Shown here: positions 23,891 to 37,218 of the stretch, in pieces
Numbering within the stretch: the first letter of the stretch is position 1
How the letters are laid out: every line of letters begins with the position of its first letter
Notes under the pieces: generated by a model
Seen by the model: only the letters and a program-made list of their open reading frames with translations
Told to the model about the DNA's origin: nothing
The model's database searches: none
Assembly (NCBI GenBank): GCA_020091685.1
Contig: CM034607.1
Span: 20,699,221 to 20,763,220 of the forward strand
Direction of reading: 5' to 3'
From: Lutjanus erythropterus
Lineage: Eukaryota > Chordata > Actinopteri > Lutjaniformes > Lutjanidae
DNA: 64,000 nt
Translations under genes and position numbers: made by a program

Positions 23891-26051
23891 AATTGAGTTA
23901 AAAAATTAAATAAATTTTGATCAATAACTATAGGTGAATTAATTTGTGGAGAACTTTTCATTGTGAAACTTTCAGAGGCTTTTTTCCTCAATAAGATCAC
24001 CATCCTCAGCCCGGGGATGACTGCCAGGTAGCTTAGATCACCTCAAAACTCTGGCTACACTCCCCGGTGGGTTCAGAGCAGTACAAGGTTAACTCCTTCT
24101 GGTTAGGTAACAGATAATCAGCGAGAAGAGTCAGTTGGTCCTCTACTGTGCAGCTCAGTGGCTTCTCCTTCCAGCACCAGCTACTTAGCCTCGTCTTTAA
24201 AGCTGCTCTTACCTAATGACGGAGCCCGTGTAGAGCCATGGGGCTGGCTGATTTAGAAGGTGGCTCTCCAGTTCAAAGCTTCTTGGGGTTTGAGCTGTGG
24301 CAGACCAGCCTCACTGTTTGTGTGTGTGTGTGTGTGCGAGTGCAGAGTTGGGGATTGCTCTTCAGTGGACAGCCAGTCAGATCAATGTTATGCAAACCTA
24401 TTAGTCAGAGGTTGCAGCAGTGCTAGCTCCACAGTACTCAGGGACTCTCCCTCAGGGTCAAACTCACTGATGAGCTGCTCTCACTTCTGTTAAGAGTGAA
24501 TAACAATGTTGTCTGCTGGCTCAAACCTATGACAGTGACTCACGGCATTACAATGTCAAACAATGCTGCCCTGACAATGCTACTGCACCACTCACCCTGA
24601 AATTGAATTGGCACAGGCGTCAGACTCTCATGATCTTTGTTTGATCGTTAAAAACTGAATTATTGATGCTTCATTTCCTTTTCTTTTTTGTATCGTTGCA
24701 TTATTGTTTAAAGCCCGCAAGTTCTCTATTTGTGTTTGTATTTTAATAAGTGCACAAAGAATGCAGGTATAGGCGTATGTCGCAAACCCAAATTGACTTG
24801 GGGCCACTGATGGTATTCTCATCTCATAGGGGGCCCAATTCACCAGTCAAGTACTGCAAAAAAGCACCATATTTATGAAAATTTACATTGTTGTTCCCAT
24901 TACTAAATATTTTCATCATAATTAAAAAATGTGACCAACACTTTCTATACATTTTTATATATATTAGTTAGCTGTCATTGGACACAAACTTAGTAACTCT
25001 TCTGTCACTAGTCTGACTCACTGGATACACACTGCTGCCATTGGTTGGTTTCAGTTGGCATCGCAGCATCCACTACCTATGTTTTCAAATTCTCTGGAAA
25101 ATACCAACAACCTCTGAGACAACAACCTGCATGCTGAAAATGGCAAATTAGCACCTGGGTTGCTGATGGTACACTTGTAAACAAGTTGGCAGCTATTACC
25201 TTTTCTTTGCAGGGATTAAGACATTTTAATGCCGGGGGTCACCTCCCCATGTGCAATGCAATGTCCAGTGTTCCACCAAAACATGGTTACCCATGGTGCT
25301 ATTTTGCAGGGAAACTGGTCGCTGCATCCTGGGCTTAGCTCTGCCCAAGATGATAGTGATTGGTTTCGAGAAATACAAACAAGGCAGGTGTTTTTCCTTT
25401 ATAGCTGAATGCCAGCGTGTGGAGCCAACCTTTTTGAAGGTTGGAGCAAATAGAACTTTCTACAGCCCTGAGTGCTGTTGAGAGAGTCTATCTATGTGAG
25501 ACTATTAATACCCTTGATGAAAATGGCTAGCTAAGCATTGTTGCTTTTTCGGTGCTTTTGTCAAACGCCACAGATTATGCCATGAAAACGTTGGCTTTGT
25601 TATGTAACTGTGCGCGAATGTCACTTTATATTATATGCTAATCTGCTCTGCCAGTGTTTGTAGATAGAGAAATATTGTTGAATAAAGTTATTGTTTTCTG
25701 GACATCAGTGAATTACCACATTCAGTCCTTCAGAAATGCACATATAATACTTTAAAAAATAGAATTGTGTTTTTATTTAATTTGTATTCAACTGAATGGT
25801 ATTTTTAAGTGAATTAGAATTTTGACATCATCTTGTGGGCCGGAGTGTGGGTGAGTGTGGGCCATTTCTTGCCCCCAGGTCGCCAGTTTGAGACTCCTGG
25901 CCAAACAAAATTTATATTAATTAATGTATAAATGGAAGGTTTTGCAAGACGTTTGTATTATACTGATTATGATCACTGATTGCATGGGCTGCTGTGCACT
26001 GTATTTGAAAACTTGATATTTATGTTGTAATCAATTCTAGAGAAAGAAAGC

Positions 26052-26109
26052 TGATTGTTGAGTCTCATTCGCAGGTCATCAAGTAATTAAGAATGAGACT
26101 CTACAATCA
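26052..26109. repeat. 19-bp inverted repeat (hairpin)
   Basis: TGATTGTTGAGTCTCATTC at 26052-26070 pairs with 26091-26109 across a 20-nt loop with a single mismatch. It could be a transposon remnant. The stem is short for a typical microRNA precursor. Confidence 0.6.
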
Positions 26110-28459
26110 ACTATCTTATCGACCTGTGATTTGTAAGTGTCTCCTGTCACAGGCTAGATTTTCTAAAGCCTGAAAATTGAATCAAATTAGTCCAATGTGT
26201 CAGACTCATGCCTGTCACGCTCTAGCACACACATTTGGACTGGTGAGATCACTGTTGGTCTGCCTCACCCTATCCCTTTTTGCATTTCCTGCAAATATAA
26301 TGAGCAAAGAAATGTATCTTTAATAATAATAAAACTGATAACTAGACTACTGATAAGTCTAACAGATGGTATACATTTACAATCTTTTACAAATAAATGT
26401 TAATAAACACTTTTGTTTTGTATTTTTTACTTTCTGAGTGAAAATCTAATTTTCTACTGTAACTCTGGCAGATCGGGCTGATTTTCAGTTGTATATCAAT
26501 GATGGGCTGAACTTTGTGTGGACTCAAATTGCTTACTTTTTCTTTTTACTTTTAGTTTGTACTGCAGCTGCCTTATAATGTACATACTATTGTATGCAGT
26601 ATACGCACAGTTGGGACATACTGCTTCCTCATAACAGTGCGCCTTGAACTTTGACCCTCTTGTTGTTGTGGGTGAAAATAGCCAGAACAGCATTCTAGCT
26701 TGCATACTAAAAAATGTGACCAGAAGCAGTAGGACATCCTGGTATTTTTGTCAAACTGCATTTGACATACTCTGTATTGATACATACTAAATCTTTATCT
26801 GGCATACTAATCAGTATGGCAGTAAAGGTATTGGAACATAGAGAGCATGTTCCTGAATTCTTTGTTACAAGACAAAAGTTCTGTTTTGCAACCATTCTCC
26901 CTTTACTTTCATCCCTGCTCTCCCCACTACGACTCTTGTGTATTTTTTATACCTATTTTAACATAGGTAGCCATTAATCTGTGCAACATGAAATTTAAGC
27001 CTGTGATGCTATGATGCCTGCATGCAAGTGCCATTAATATTTCCTAAACATTTATAACTTGTCTTTCATGTTTCGTTTTTGAATGCAGCGGGTCACTCAG
27101 CGTGTTAAGGATTTTGCTGACTCAACAGCAGGGAGGAGTTCTCACTCAGTGTACTTTATAAGGCCATTAAGAAAATGCTCCCTGGAACACTGTCTGAATA
27201 AGCCCCATGGCTTTGACTTCCACTAATCATCTTAGGCAAAGCATGGCTCCCAATGTGCCTGCATGGGAACACCTGTACTGAGCTATAGCAAGTGCATGGT
27301 GGTTATCATCACCACCATAATCTGTCTCATCATCATCATCATGCAATACTAAGAAATAAGTAAGCTTATTATGCATCAACTGGCGGTAATGTAAGGTAAC
27401 ACACAGGAGGTCAATGGATATTTTCTACAGTAAAGAACTTAAAATTAAGTCTGCAACAGTTTGTCTTCATCATTTGAATCCCTGCAAAGGACTAGGTTGC
27501 AAATACCCCACATTAGGGAAAAACAGCAAGGCAGATAAGACACACATAATGCATGCAAAACTATGCTTAGAAAATACATTTGCATGAAATTGTATTTGCA
27601 TTAAACTGCATTTTTTAATACGTGGAGTTAGTGTAAGCCAAGGACACGTGCACTGCATGGCTGCACAGACAGCTAATATGTTTTCCCCCTCGTTTTTTGC
27701 AGTAAGCAACAAACAAACAATCTTGAAGCCGATAAACTGTTTAATAGTCACATAAACTCCATCTTCTGAGGAAGATGTAGAGGCTGTTAACTGCAAGCAA
27801 GAAAGCAGGAAAAAGCTGGTGCACGTGGATTGGGGTTGCAACAGTATGTGATTTTCACACTATGATAACGTCTCAGGAAATAACTCGCTTTAACGATATG
27901 ACAGTGCACTGTATTACACAATTATTCTCATTATTATTATTCTAAGTTACAATGATGCTTGAAGGAATGAAAACAGAAGTCTTTTGGTTCATTATAATTT
28001 CACAAAATATTGTGCCCTGACAGGCATGAAACTTGGTAAAAACCTGAACAAAGAAAATACAGAAATTAAATGTTCATAGCAAATAAAATTGAAGTTATGA
28101 GGAGATATAAAATAAATATAAGACATAATACAACAAAAACAGTAGACTACACAACAAATAGCAAAAGAAAGCTATATAACAAGGTATTTTGTGTGCAGTA
28201 ATGTGGCTAGTAGGCTATGTGCCAAAATAAACTGACTTCATTGTTTAATATTACAATTTCTTCATATTCCCTGATAAAATATTTTACTAAGTTTTAATGT
28301 GATACTTCCACGCAGAACTACTAGTACTTATGGTCATATTATAGCCATATTTCATGAATTTATTACTCAAAAAACTCTAACTTCTTTGTATGTTTCTACA
28401 TGCTGCACTAATCGCCGTCCAGGTGCCGGGTTCTTGTTGCCAGGACAACCCCGCTTCCC

Positions 28460-28728
28460 ATTGGCCGCGGCCGCACCACGTGACGCGCAGTTTTGACGTC
28501 ACGATGAGAGGCTGTGGGGCTAAGCAGACTGAGTGCAGCGGCTGAGGAAAAAGCTTGGCAGAGTTTGGACAGAGAGCAGCCGGGAAACTCCAGCTCCTGT
28601 GTGGCTCCCGCAACCTGTTGCTCTCCTGTTGTCGTCTCTGAAACTTTGTCCCGCTCTCACTCGAGGTAATGGACTATTAGAGAGACTTTTAACAGGCCCA
28701 CACTCCGAAGCAGCAACTTAAAAGCGAG
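28460..28728 (+). promoter_or_regulatory. ncald: Probable ncald promoter and non-coding exon 1
   Basis: This is a GC- and CpG-rich island in AT-rich surroundings. In order it has an inverted CCAAT box (ATTGG, 28460-28464), a GGCCGCGGCCGC run, an E-box CACGTG (28477-28482) and a full palindromic cAMP response element TGACGTCA (28494-28501). About 230 bp downstream is a strong splice donor, GCGAG|GTAAGT, at 28728/28729. The next plus-strand acceptor that leads to a gene is at about 46694, just before the ncald start codon. A conserved 5' non-coding exon followed by a long intron fits neuronal calcium sensor genes. The link to ncald is inferred from strand and position. Confidence 0.6.
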
Positions 28729-30004
28729 GTAAGTTTTTTTTTTTTTTTAGCTAATGTTGTGTCCGACCCTCCTTCGCAGTTCGTCCCCTTCCTGTTGGTA
28801 CTTTTTTCGTTGCTTGCAGCTCAGGTGAGATGAGTTTACGGGATGTAGCAGTTACCTTACAGCTAGAAGCTCTTTCTAACACTCTTATTCGTCTGTATGA
28901 CAACAGTATTAACACATTTTCCTCCATAACTTTGCACTGCAGCAGCATTACAAGATGCTAGCAGCGGATAAAGCTTTACCTAGATTTCTAATCGGATGAG
29001 TCTTCTTCTTCTGTCCCGAGTGAACCCTTAGATGAGCCGGAGATGCCTTTGTTGTCTTTACACACTCCATATTTTATTGTTGCACGAGTGAGGAAGTGAA
29101 AAAGGAGTCTTGCCACCACACAACAAGGCTGAGAGAGGCTGCAGGGTATCTCATTTCAGCAAATACACATCAGTCAGTCAGTGGATTAAAGCAGGAGGAG
29201 AGAGGAGACTGTAGCATTATATTGGACTGCTCGTGCTTTACCTTGACAAGTGAGCTGAAATGTTTGTTTTACTGTGAATGAATGCCTTTGGTAGAGTGTG
29301 AATTATACTACCTCTCATTATGTAGTCAGTGTAGAGTAACAGTGTAGTAGTGAGATTTATTTTCACTTCAGCTCTGAAAATCCAGAAGTAAAGGAGTTTG
29401 AGGGAAAGCAAGCCAGTAAATCGATAATGAAAGGATCAAATGGTTCACAGAAAATTACTCATCAGTGATTTTGATCATCTATCAAACCAACTGTGTAAAG
29501 CATTTGCAGGTTCCAGCTTCTTAAATGGGAGGATTTGTAGATTTAATTGTTTTTTAGGGCTGCAACTTACATTTATATTCATTTCATTTCCTTTTTTTAA
29601 TATAATGTCTTGTCTATTGGTCAGTACCAAAGTAATGATAAATTCCTGGACAAACTATGTTGTTATTTGGATTTATGTGTCTTATATAAACAGCATACAA
29701 AATAATGGGCTCACTTTAGTAAATTTAATGAAAATGTAGCTAAATGCAATTAAGCAGGAAGAAATTTAACTTGTTACTTCTGCAAAATAATAACAATAAA
29801 ATAACAGTTGAATAATTACATCTTTTCATGTCGTACCTTTATTGTTGTACCAAATTATGGTGAGTATAGTATCAATAAGAGTAGCGATAACGATAAGCAG
29901 TAAAAATATTTATCAGTATACCAATACCCATCCTTAGAAATGTCACAAAAAAACCCTAAAAAAAATGAGAAGTTTGACATTTCAAACATGCTTTAACTAG
30001 AGTA

Positions 30005-30310
30005 AGCCTGCAACTAACAATTATTTACTTCATCCATTGATCACTTGATCTTTTTTCTTGATTAGTTGTTTTGTCCAGAAAATGTCAGAAAATGATGAAA
30101 ATTCTTTATCAGTGTTTCCCAAAGCCTGTCCTCAAATGTTTTGATTTGTTTACAACCCAAATATACTCAGTTCACAGCATAGAGGACAAAAGAAATTTGC
30201 AAATGTTCACATTTGTGCAGCTGAAATCTTAGAATTGAGGCATTTCTTTCTTAAAAAAGTGATAGTTGGCATTTAATTTAATAGTTGACAATCCACAATG
30301 TTGCTGCTCC
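30005..30310. mobile_element. GCTGCAAC-ended dispersed repeat, degraded copy
   Basis: It begins with CTGCAACTAACAATTATTT. It has the family interior (TTTGTCCAGAAAATGTCAGA, a TTTCCCAAAGCC run and AATAGTTGAC). Confidence 0.6.
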
Positions 30311-32330
30311 AAAATTCAGTTCATTATTTTCTGTTATTCTTTTTATTTTTAGGTATGTCTTTTTATATATATAGTTTTGAATCTATAAAATGTTAATTGT
30401 AATTTCCCTAAGCCGACCACAGTCCCAAATCCAAAGACATTTAATTTAAATACAGTATAAGACGAGTAGTGCTGAAGTAATTGGTCAACCAATCAATCAG
30501 CTCATCAACAGAAATTGCAACATCAGCAGTTATGTTTGTAGACAAATAGTTTCAGTCCTTGTTCCTGCTTCTCAAAAGGGTAGATGTATTGTTTCACTCT
30601 GTTTCACAGTTTGCAGACTAAATAATTAAACAACAATAATTACAAAGTAATTAATAACCCTGCATTATATTGCTTTATCAGTAGACCATATTAATTTAAT
30701 TCGGTCAAATTTATTTCAAATGAACTGAAGACAGGATTGCTGTCATTTCAAAGAGTCCTCACTGGCCTTGCACAGGACTCTTTGGCTGGTGGCTTGTGGT
30801 GATTGAGTGCCATCATTGGTTTGGTTTTGATGTGGGATGTAAACAAGAATCCATCCCAGCTGAATTTCCTCTGGTGGTGCCTGTGAACTGCGGGTGAGGT
30901 TTTAAAATGACACAAGTGGACACAGAAGGAATAAAATGCATGCAGAGGTCATTGTATCAAATTAAAGATTTAGATGCAGGAAATGAGAGGAAACAGACAT
31001 TTAAACTGACACACGTAGACTCCAAAATGACATCTAGTCTTGCTGTCTTTGAAGCTCTGTGGCTTCAAAATGTTTGATATGTTTTTAGAAAATTTCAACC
31101 AAAACTGAAGTGAAACCCGCTGTCCAGCTTCTCCTCCCACCTCAGGAAACCAACACAACGTAGCAACAAAGTTTAAAGACCTGTGGAGGTGCTGACACAA
31201 GGGTGGAGTCGAGATAATAGCCCCCTTGGTGTCAGAAGCATCCCTGCAAACATTTCAAGATGCTGAACTTTTACAAACGTATGCTAAATTTGAACAGATG
31301 TTCTATTTTCGTCAGCGTGGGTGTCCTGTGGGTTTGTTTTGGGTCTGAGTGACCGCACTGGCAACATCCTCTGTAGTTAGGCTCGTCTGGGCTGCAGTCG
31401 GTGCTCTTTTGAATTGAATTAGACCTTTTTAGAGGAAGTGGACGGGGAGAGTGATCGGGAGAAAGTGACGGTTAAAGTGAAGGAGGACGGAGCAAGAGGG
31501 AGCTTCAGATGCTGAGATAAAGAAAGGAAGATTTGGGCCTGTCACACAGATAATATTTAGGCTAGAAAGCTGCATTTTCACACATGCTGTGCAGCAGATA
31601 TCACTGGCAGAGGGGGGTGGGAGTTGTTTAGTCATCGGACAGATTGACATTTCCATCTCTGCAGCCTTTGTCTTTACAACAGGCTGTTTCAGAGTGAGGC
31701 ACATTTAGATATTCAGTGCAAAGTAAACACCTCCCTCCTCGTGCAATCAGTGACAATTTGCTGCGAGTGTGTGAGTGGTGTGTGTGTTTGTCCAATCCTG
31801 AGTCTGTTTTGCAGCACTGCCTGCCTTCTTGCAGTTGTCAGTGACACTTTTTTATCTTGTTCTCATTCGCTCCCTCATAATGGCTCCTCTGTCATGATTG
31901 TGGTTTTCTGCAGCGCCTTGACGCACGAAGCTCTCCGGCTGACAATGGGAGCTCATGTGTGCTGCATTATGATGAAGTTGCTGCCTCAGGTTTCTCAAAT
32001 GCAAGATGGATGGGATTCTGACCATCGTTTAGAGAAGTAAACAAGAGATTGTCAAGGAATCTCATTTTAAAAATGTGCTTCAAGCTCGTAGTTCAGCTGC
32101 TTTTCTGTAACTGAGTCACAGTTCCAGGTGTATTGGAGCATTTACCAATATTTAGATCCCACTCATGTCCATTGAAATGACAGAAAGAGGTAGTGATAAA
32201 AGTGTTATTGCAATAAACACAAATGCAGTGTCAGAGGCAGTGATGTCTATTTTTAGTTTCTATTTTAAGAGTGTTCAGTTTGATCTATGACTATCTTATG
32301 TTTGCACTCTTGTGGAGGAAGTTCTGCATC

Positions 32331-32620
32331 AGAGCTGTAACTAATGATTATTGTCATTATCAATTAGCCTCCTGATTATTGTCTTGATAAGTCAGGAAAA
32401 TGGTCACCTCAGTATCCCATATTTCAAGGTGATGTCTTCAAATCGCTTCTTTTGTCCGAACCAACAGTCCAAAACCCCAAGATATTCAGTTTACTATCAT
32501 ATTTTACCAATAAAAGCCATACCATATGTTTGTGAGCAGAAAACTTTGTCATATTTGTTTAAATTTGTTTGTTTGGCATTTGTTTAAATGCCTGATTTGT
32601 AGACTAATTGTTTCAGCTCT
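32331..32620. mobile_element. GCTGCAAC-ended dispersed repeat
   Basis: It starts AGAGCTGTAACTAATGATTA and ends TTTCAGCTCT, giving short inverted ends. The interior CCAAAACCCCAAGATATTCA is shared with the other copies. Confidence 0.65.
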
Positions 32621-35600
32621 AAACTGGATATTTTGTGAGACTGTTGGTCTGGATGATGATGAACAATTAAGACATGGGCCCTTTTAATCTAACTGGAACA
32701 AGTGCTTAATAAAGTTTGCCTTATTGTTGTTGAATTTTAATTTTGCATTTATTTTTTTGGAATTAAATGCAATTTCAGTAGGATTACTTTCACTTTTAGA
32801 TGTTGCGCAATCTTCTTTTTACCTTTATCTCACGTTCTAAGCCTTTATACTAAACTTTTTAACTGAATTGCAGTTGAAAATTACTATAATTTTCTCTTAC
32901 TGAAGGCCCAGGAGCCCTGAAAAGACCCTCTAATGAAGATGCCAGTTTGCCCAGACTTAGGCACAGGCTGGCCCAACGGTGGACCAGCTCTGACCTTACA
33001 CTAAATAACACAGGAGATAGAGTTGCAGTCAGACATTCAAGGAGCCATTAAAGCACGCTACACTGAACAGAGCTCGTCACGATACTTGTAACGTGAGCAC
33101 GGGTGCTCCCTCAGCTATGCCGTGCTGCAGTACTGCATATGATGTTTTATTTGAAATGTGCTGCCGATTAGACATGTGATCGCAGGAGTCAGGGGATGTT
33201 TAATGGCAATTGGCGATAGATGGATGTGGTGGGTCGAGATGCCGAGGAGAGCTGCAGGTCATCACTTTTAGGTCTCATAAAATTTGAGAAACCAGCAAGC
33301 ACGTCAGTTCTTAGTTCACACATGCCAGACATATGAGAGTGATAGCTAACACATTTGACCCTTTTCTTTCCATTTTATCCATTTGTTGCCAGTTTTATAG
33401 AGCAGTTTTGCACTGCACAATCTTCCTGTGCTCAGCTGCCTACAACGCTAGGGGCTAGTTTCAGTTGCTTTGAGAAATAACGGTTTTGGCTTCACTTTGA
33501 TGTGCTGATTTTCAAGAAACTGTAGGTGAAGCTCTCAGTTGCTCACATGCGGTGGTAGATGAGATTTAAATTTGAGGTTAAAAGTCTTTGATGTGCTGTA
33601 GGATCTCACTAGTGTTAGTAAAACATTTGCTGTCATCTGGCACTGTACTTTACTGAACTTTAATGACACTGATGTTGATCTTTTGAATAAAAAGTTAAAG
33701 GTTAGGCTACACATGTGAGCTGTGGTGCATGAAAATGTACCGTCAAACCAAAACAGCAAAGGTCAGTTTGTCCCAGCAAAGAAGAAATGCTTAGAAACAA
33801 GTGGAAAGGGAGACCATGGGAGAAATTTGAATCATACTCTTTACCTTACCACCAAATTACCATAAAATATTTATGATTATTTTTTAAAAAGAGTAATCAG
33901 AACTAATAAAACAAAGTCATGGGATTTAAATTATGTGTTACTCTTAATTTATCTGGGCTAATTTAACAGGTGTTACACCATACTCATGTATTAGCATTGA
34001 GCTAATGGACTACTGGAAATTGTTATTTATTTATGTATTTATAAAAATCAATTCAGCAATCAAAAAATCAATTCAGTTATTGTAAAAAAAATTTATTCTA
34101 CCACCCCTACCACACTGATATGTGAAACATCTGCCAAATACATATAATTGTACATTCTTCTATGCTGCTATAATGTTATTGAAAGAAACATGGAAAAATA
34201 AGATGGCTCTTATGTGCAGCAGTGGATTGCATTCAACATTAGCGTGCAATAAAACAAAAGAAAAAAATATATATATGTAAAAAAAAAAAAAAAACATTGT
34301 AGATCTGCCTGCTGCTTTGTTTGCGTCTCTTTTTGCTGGACTATGAGCTGCTCTGTCCCTTTGACACTGACAGATGTGGTGCAGAAAAATCTCTCCACAC
34401 AACCAAAAATATAACTATTCACAATCTATCATTACAGTGCTGTTTAAAGCAGATTGCATGGAGTGACTGAGAGGGACTTCTCCATGTAGATGATGACAAA
34501 AACTTTACTGTTTTCTGCTTTAATGATGAACTGAGATAGGAGAAGAATTTACATGAAGCTGTTTTTCATATTTTGTTCTTTTGCACAGTTTTAACCAGTA
34601 CAAATATTAGCAGATGTTTTGGTCCTAAATTGCTTGTCATGCTGCTGCAGACACAGAACAGAATTAGTGATAAATTACTCGCTTAAACAGAAGAGAAGAA
34701 AGAGAGCGGTTGTGATGTTGCAGTCCTCAAAAATCATGTGTCTTTGTGTGGTGGAGCCTTAAATCAAATCTCTTGGGTCGTTCCGATTTGTCCTTGGCTG
34801 AACCGTCTGATCTGAGATGTCGCTTTTAATATCTTATCACAGCTGAGATGAAACGTGATTACTTAATTTTCACCTTTGTGTGAGTATCAGCTTGCAGATC
34901 TTGCAGGTCTAATAATCGTGTGCCTGTTAGGCCGCGAATGGCTGCCCCCTCAGCTCTGCAGCCCGGTCACAGATGGATCATGTTGCATTATGAATGTATC
35001 ATTCATAAACTCTGTATCTGTGATCACCGGCTCTCTTTCATTCACTCTGGCTCTCTGTTGGCCACCCTCCCCCAGGCCTCTCCTCTGCTCTCGCTGTTCT
35101 TGGATAATCTTTGGGACCCTTGGGTTAAGATTTACCTGCAGGATATAAATGGAGATTTCTGCCTGTTACATAAGTGGACAACAAGATGTTCTAGGATGAA
35201 TGCAGCATGGACGACCGTGGAGTCAACCGCTCTCGGTCAGATCCTTTGACTTGTTTACTTACAATTAAAGCAAACCGCTGGTAATTTTCTTGATTATTCA
35301 GTCCATAAAATATCATCACAGTTTCCCAGAGTCTAAATAGACATTTTTGTGTCTTGTGTGACCAACAGTACAAAAAACAGCTTTGTTCATTGTACAGCCA
35401 TAGACGTGTAAGAAAACAAGAAAATATGAACGCTTTTCAGGCTGGAACCAGTTAGTGTTTTGTATATTTTGTTTTTAAAAAATGACATTAATAATTTAGC
35501 AATAGTTAAATTTATTTATATTTAATTTACTGACTTGACTGAAGTTTCAGCTCTATTTCAAAAGTGTAAAGTACATGGCACCCTACTCATCCAATGTAAA

Positions 35601-36520
35601 GGCATAATGTGCAGCATTTTCCTAAAAAAAAAAAAAAATGTACAGACTCAGTGTGTGGTGGTGGCTGTATCTGCAGAGACCCTGCCCTCTGTGTGTATTT
35701 TCTTATTTTGTTGTTATTTTGCTCCGCTCAGGACGCTTTACTGGCCCAACAAGTCAAAACTCAACAATGAAAACATTTTTGTGCAACAAACAAGCAGCTT
35801 GGACAAATCCTACTGATCCCTATTGGGAAACTTTTAGAACTAATGTATTTCATTTAGGCATAAGTCTCAGTTCAGTGCAGTTTAATAAGTATTTTTGTAC
35901 CTGGACGGCAAATCTGGTGCAACATAAAAACATGTGAGAGATGTACTGTACATAAAAGAACAACAACAACCACAAGAACAGTAACAAGAAACCTACTGTA
36001 TGGCAGCAACAAAGACACTAAGCAACAAGTAAGAGCAAACATCTGTAACACTGACCCTTTGGCATCTGGTCTTAATTGAAAAAAAGAGTTAAGACATGTT
36101 TATATTCCCTAAACTAAAATATTGTTTCAGTATCCAAGCCCCGGTATCTTATTGACATCAATATTATAACTTTACAGATGTCACTTGTTGGTAAGACAAA
36201 CCAAGGCATTTGAAGATGTTACCTTGGTAATTTTTACAACTTTCTGATATTCTGACCACATTTGTATTAATCATTAACAATGTTACGGGAAGCAGCTAAT
36301 CAAAAAGGAGGAGGAGTTGGATTTTAGTGACGTAAAGGTCAGCACAATAACATCAGCAAACTCCTGTTTGTTTATTCTCGCTACATAAATCAAATTCATT
36401 AAGTTGAGTTTCACTCAGTATTTTTCCTCTGGTCAGCTACACCTCACCTGCTGTGGCCCTACACCCCTCCAGAGAAGCACAGCTATTGATCGTGAGGTTT
36501 ATCAAGAAAATAATCTACTG

Positions 36521-36750
36521 GGCTGCAACTAATGATTATTTTCTATTATATTTATGGATATTGTTTGGTCTAGAAATTTGTGAGAAAATTGTGAAAAATG
36601 TCAATCAGTGATTCCCAAAGCCCAAGATGACGTCCGTAAATGTCTTGTGTCTGTGTTTCTTACTTTTTCCTTTAAAAAAAATTACCCACACTGATTATTA
36701 ATTGCCAGCTATTTTGATAATGGATTCATCAATTAATCGTTGCAGCTCTA
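36521..36750. mobile_element. GCTGCAAC-ended dispersed repeat
   Basis: It starts GGCTGCAACTAATGATTATT and ends AATTAATCGTTGCAGCTCTA, the clearest pair of inverted ends of this family in the window. Confidence 0.7.
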
Positions 36751-37191
36751 ATCTACTTATTGATCAATAATGCAAGTTCACTGCATTTCTTAAAGGGTTG
36801 AAAGATGTTCACCTTAACTAAGGCTAAGGCAGTGAAGAAGTATGTATTTGGCACTGGTGCCAAAACTCATGTATGGACACTCATTGCCCACCTCTAAATG
36901 CTCGCTTTATTACCTTTGCCAAAGAGGTTCTGTTTTCAGTGTCATTTGTTTGTTTATTAACAGGGTTACGCAAAAACTACAGGCCTGATTTTGATTCAGT
37001 GGAGGGGTGAAGCATGGGCCAAGGAAGAAACCATTAAATTTTGAAGAGGATCTGAATCACAGGACGGATTCACAAATGATTTTTTTGATTATTCTTTATA
37101 AGGCATTTGGCCTTGTTGGAGGCCTTCCCTCTCAGTGTGCCCTTCTAGTTTCGTTTGTCTTTGACTGAACACCATTTATATTTCATGGATA

Positions 37192-37218
37192 TTTATATAT
37201 ATATATATATATATATAT
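37192..37218. repeat. (AT)n microsatellite
   Basis: About 13 AT units lie in ncald intron 1. Confidence 0.9.

Larger units (their letters stand above)
22663..28440. other. Intergenic upstream of ncald, no further gene seen
   Basis: This stretch holds the degenerate tandem repeat at 23220-23890, a hairpin at 26052-26109 and scattered repeat fragments. A segment at 25525-25625 resembles 15950-16055. I see no exon with recognisable protein similarity. Confidence 0.5.
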
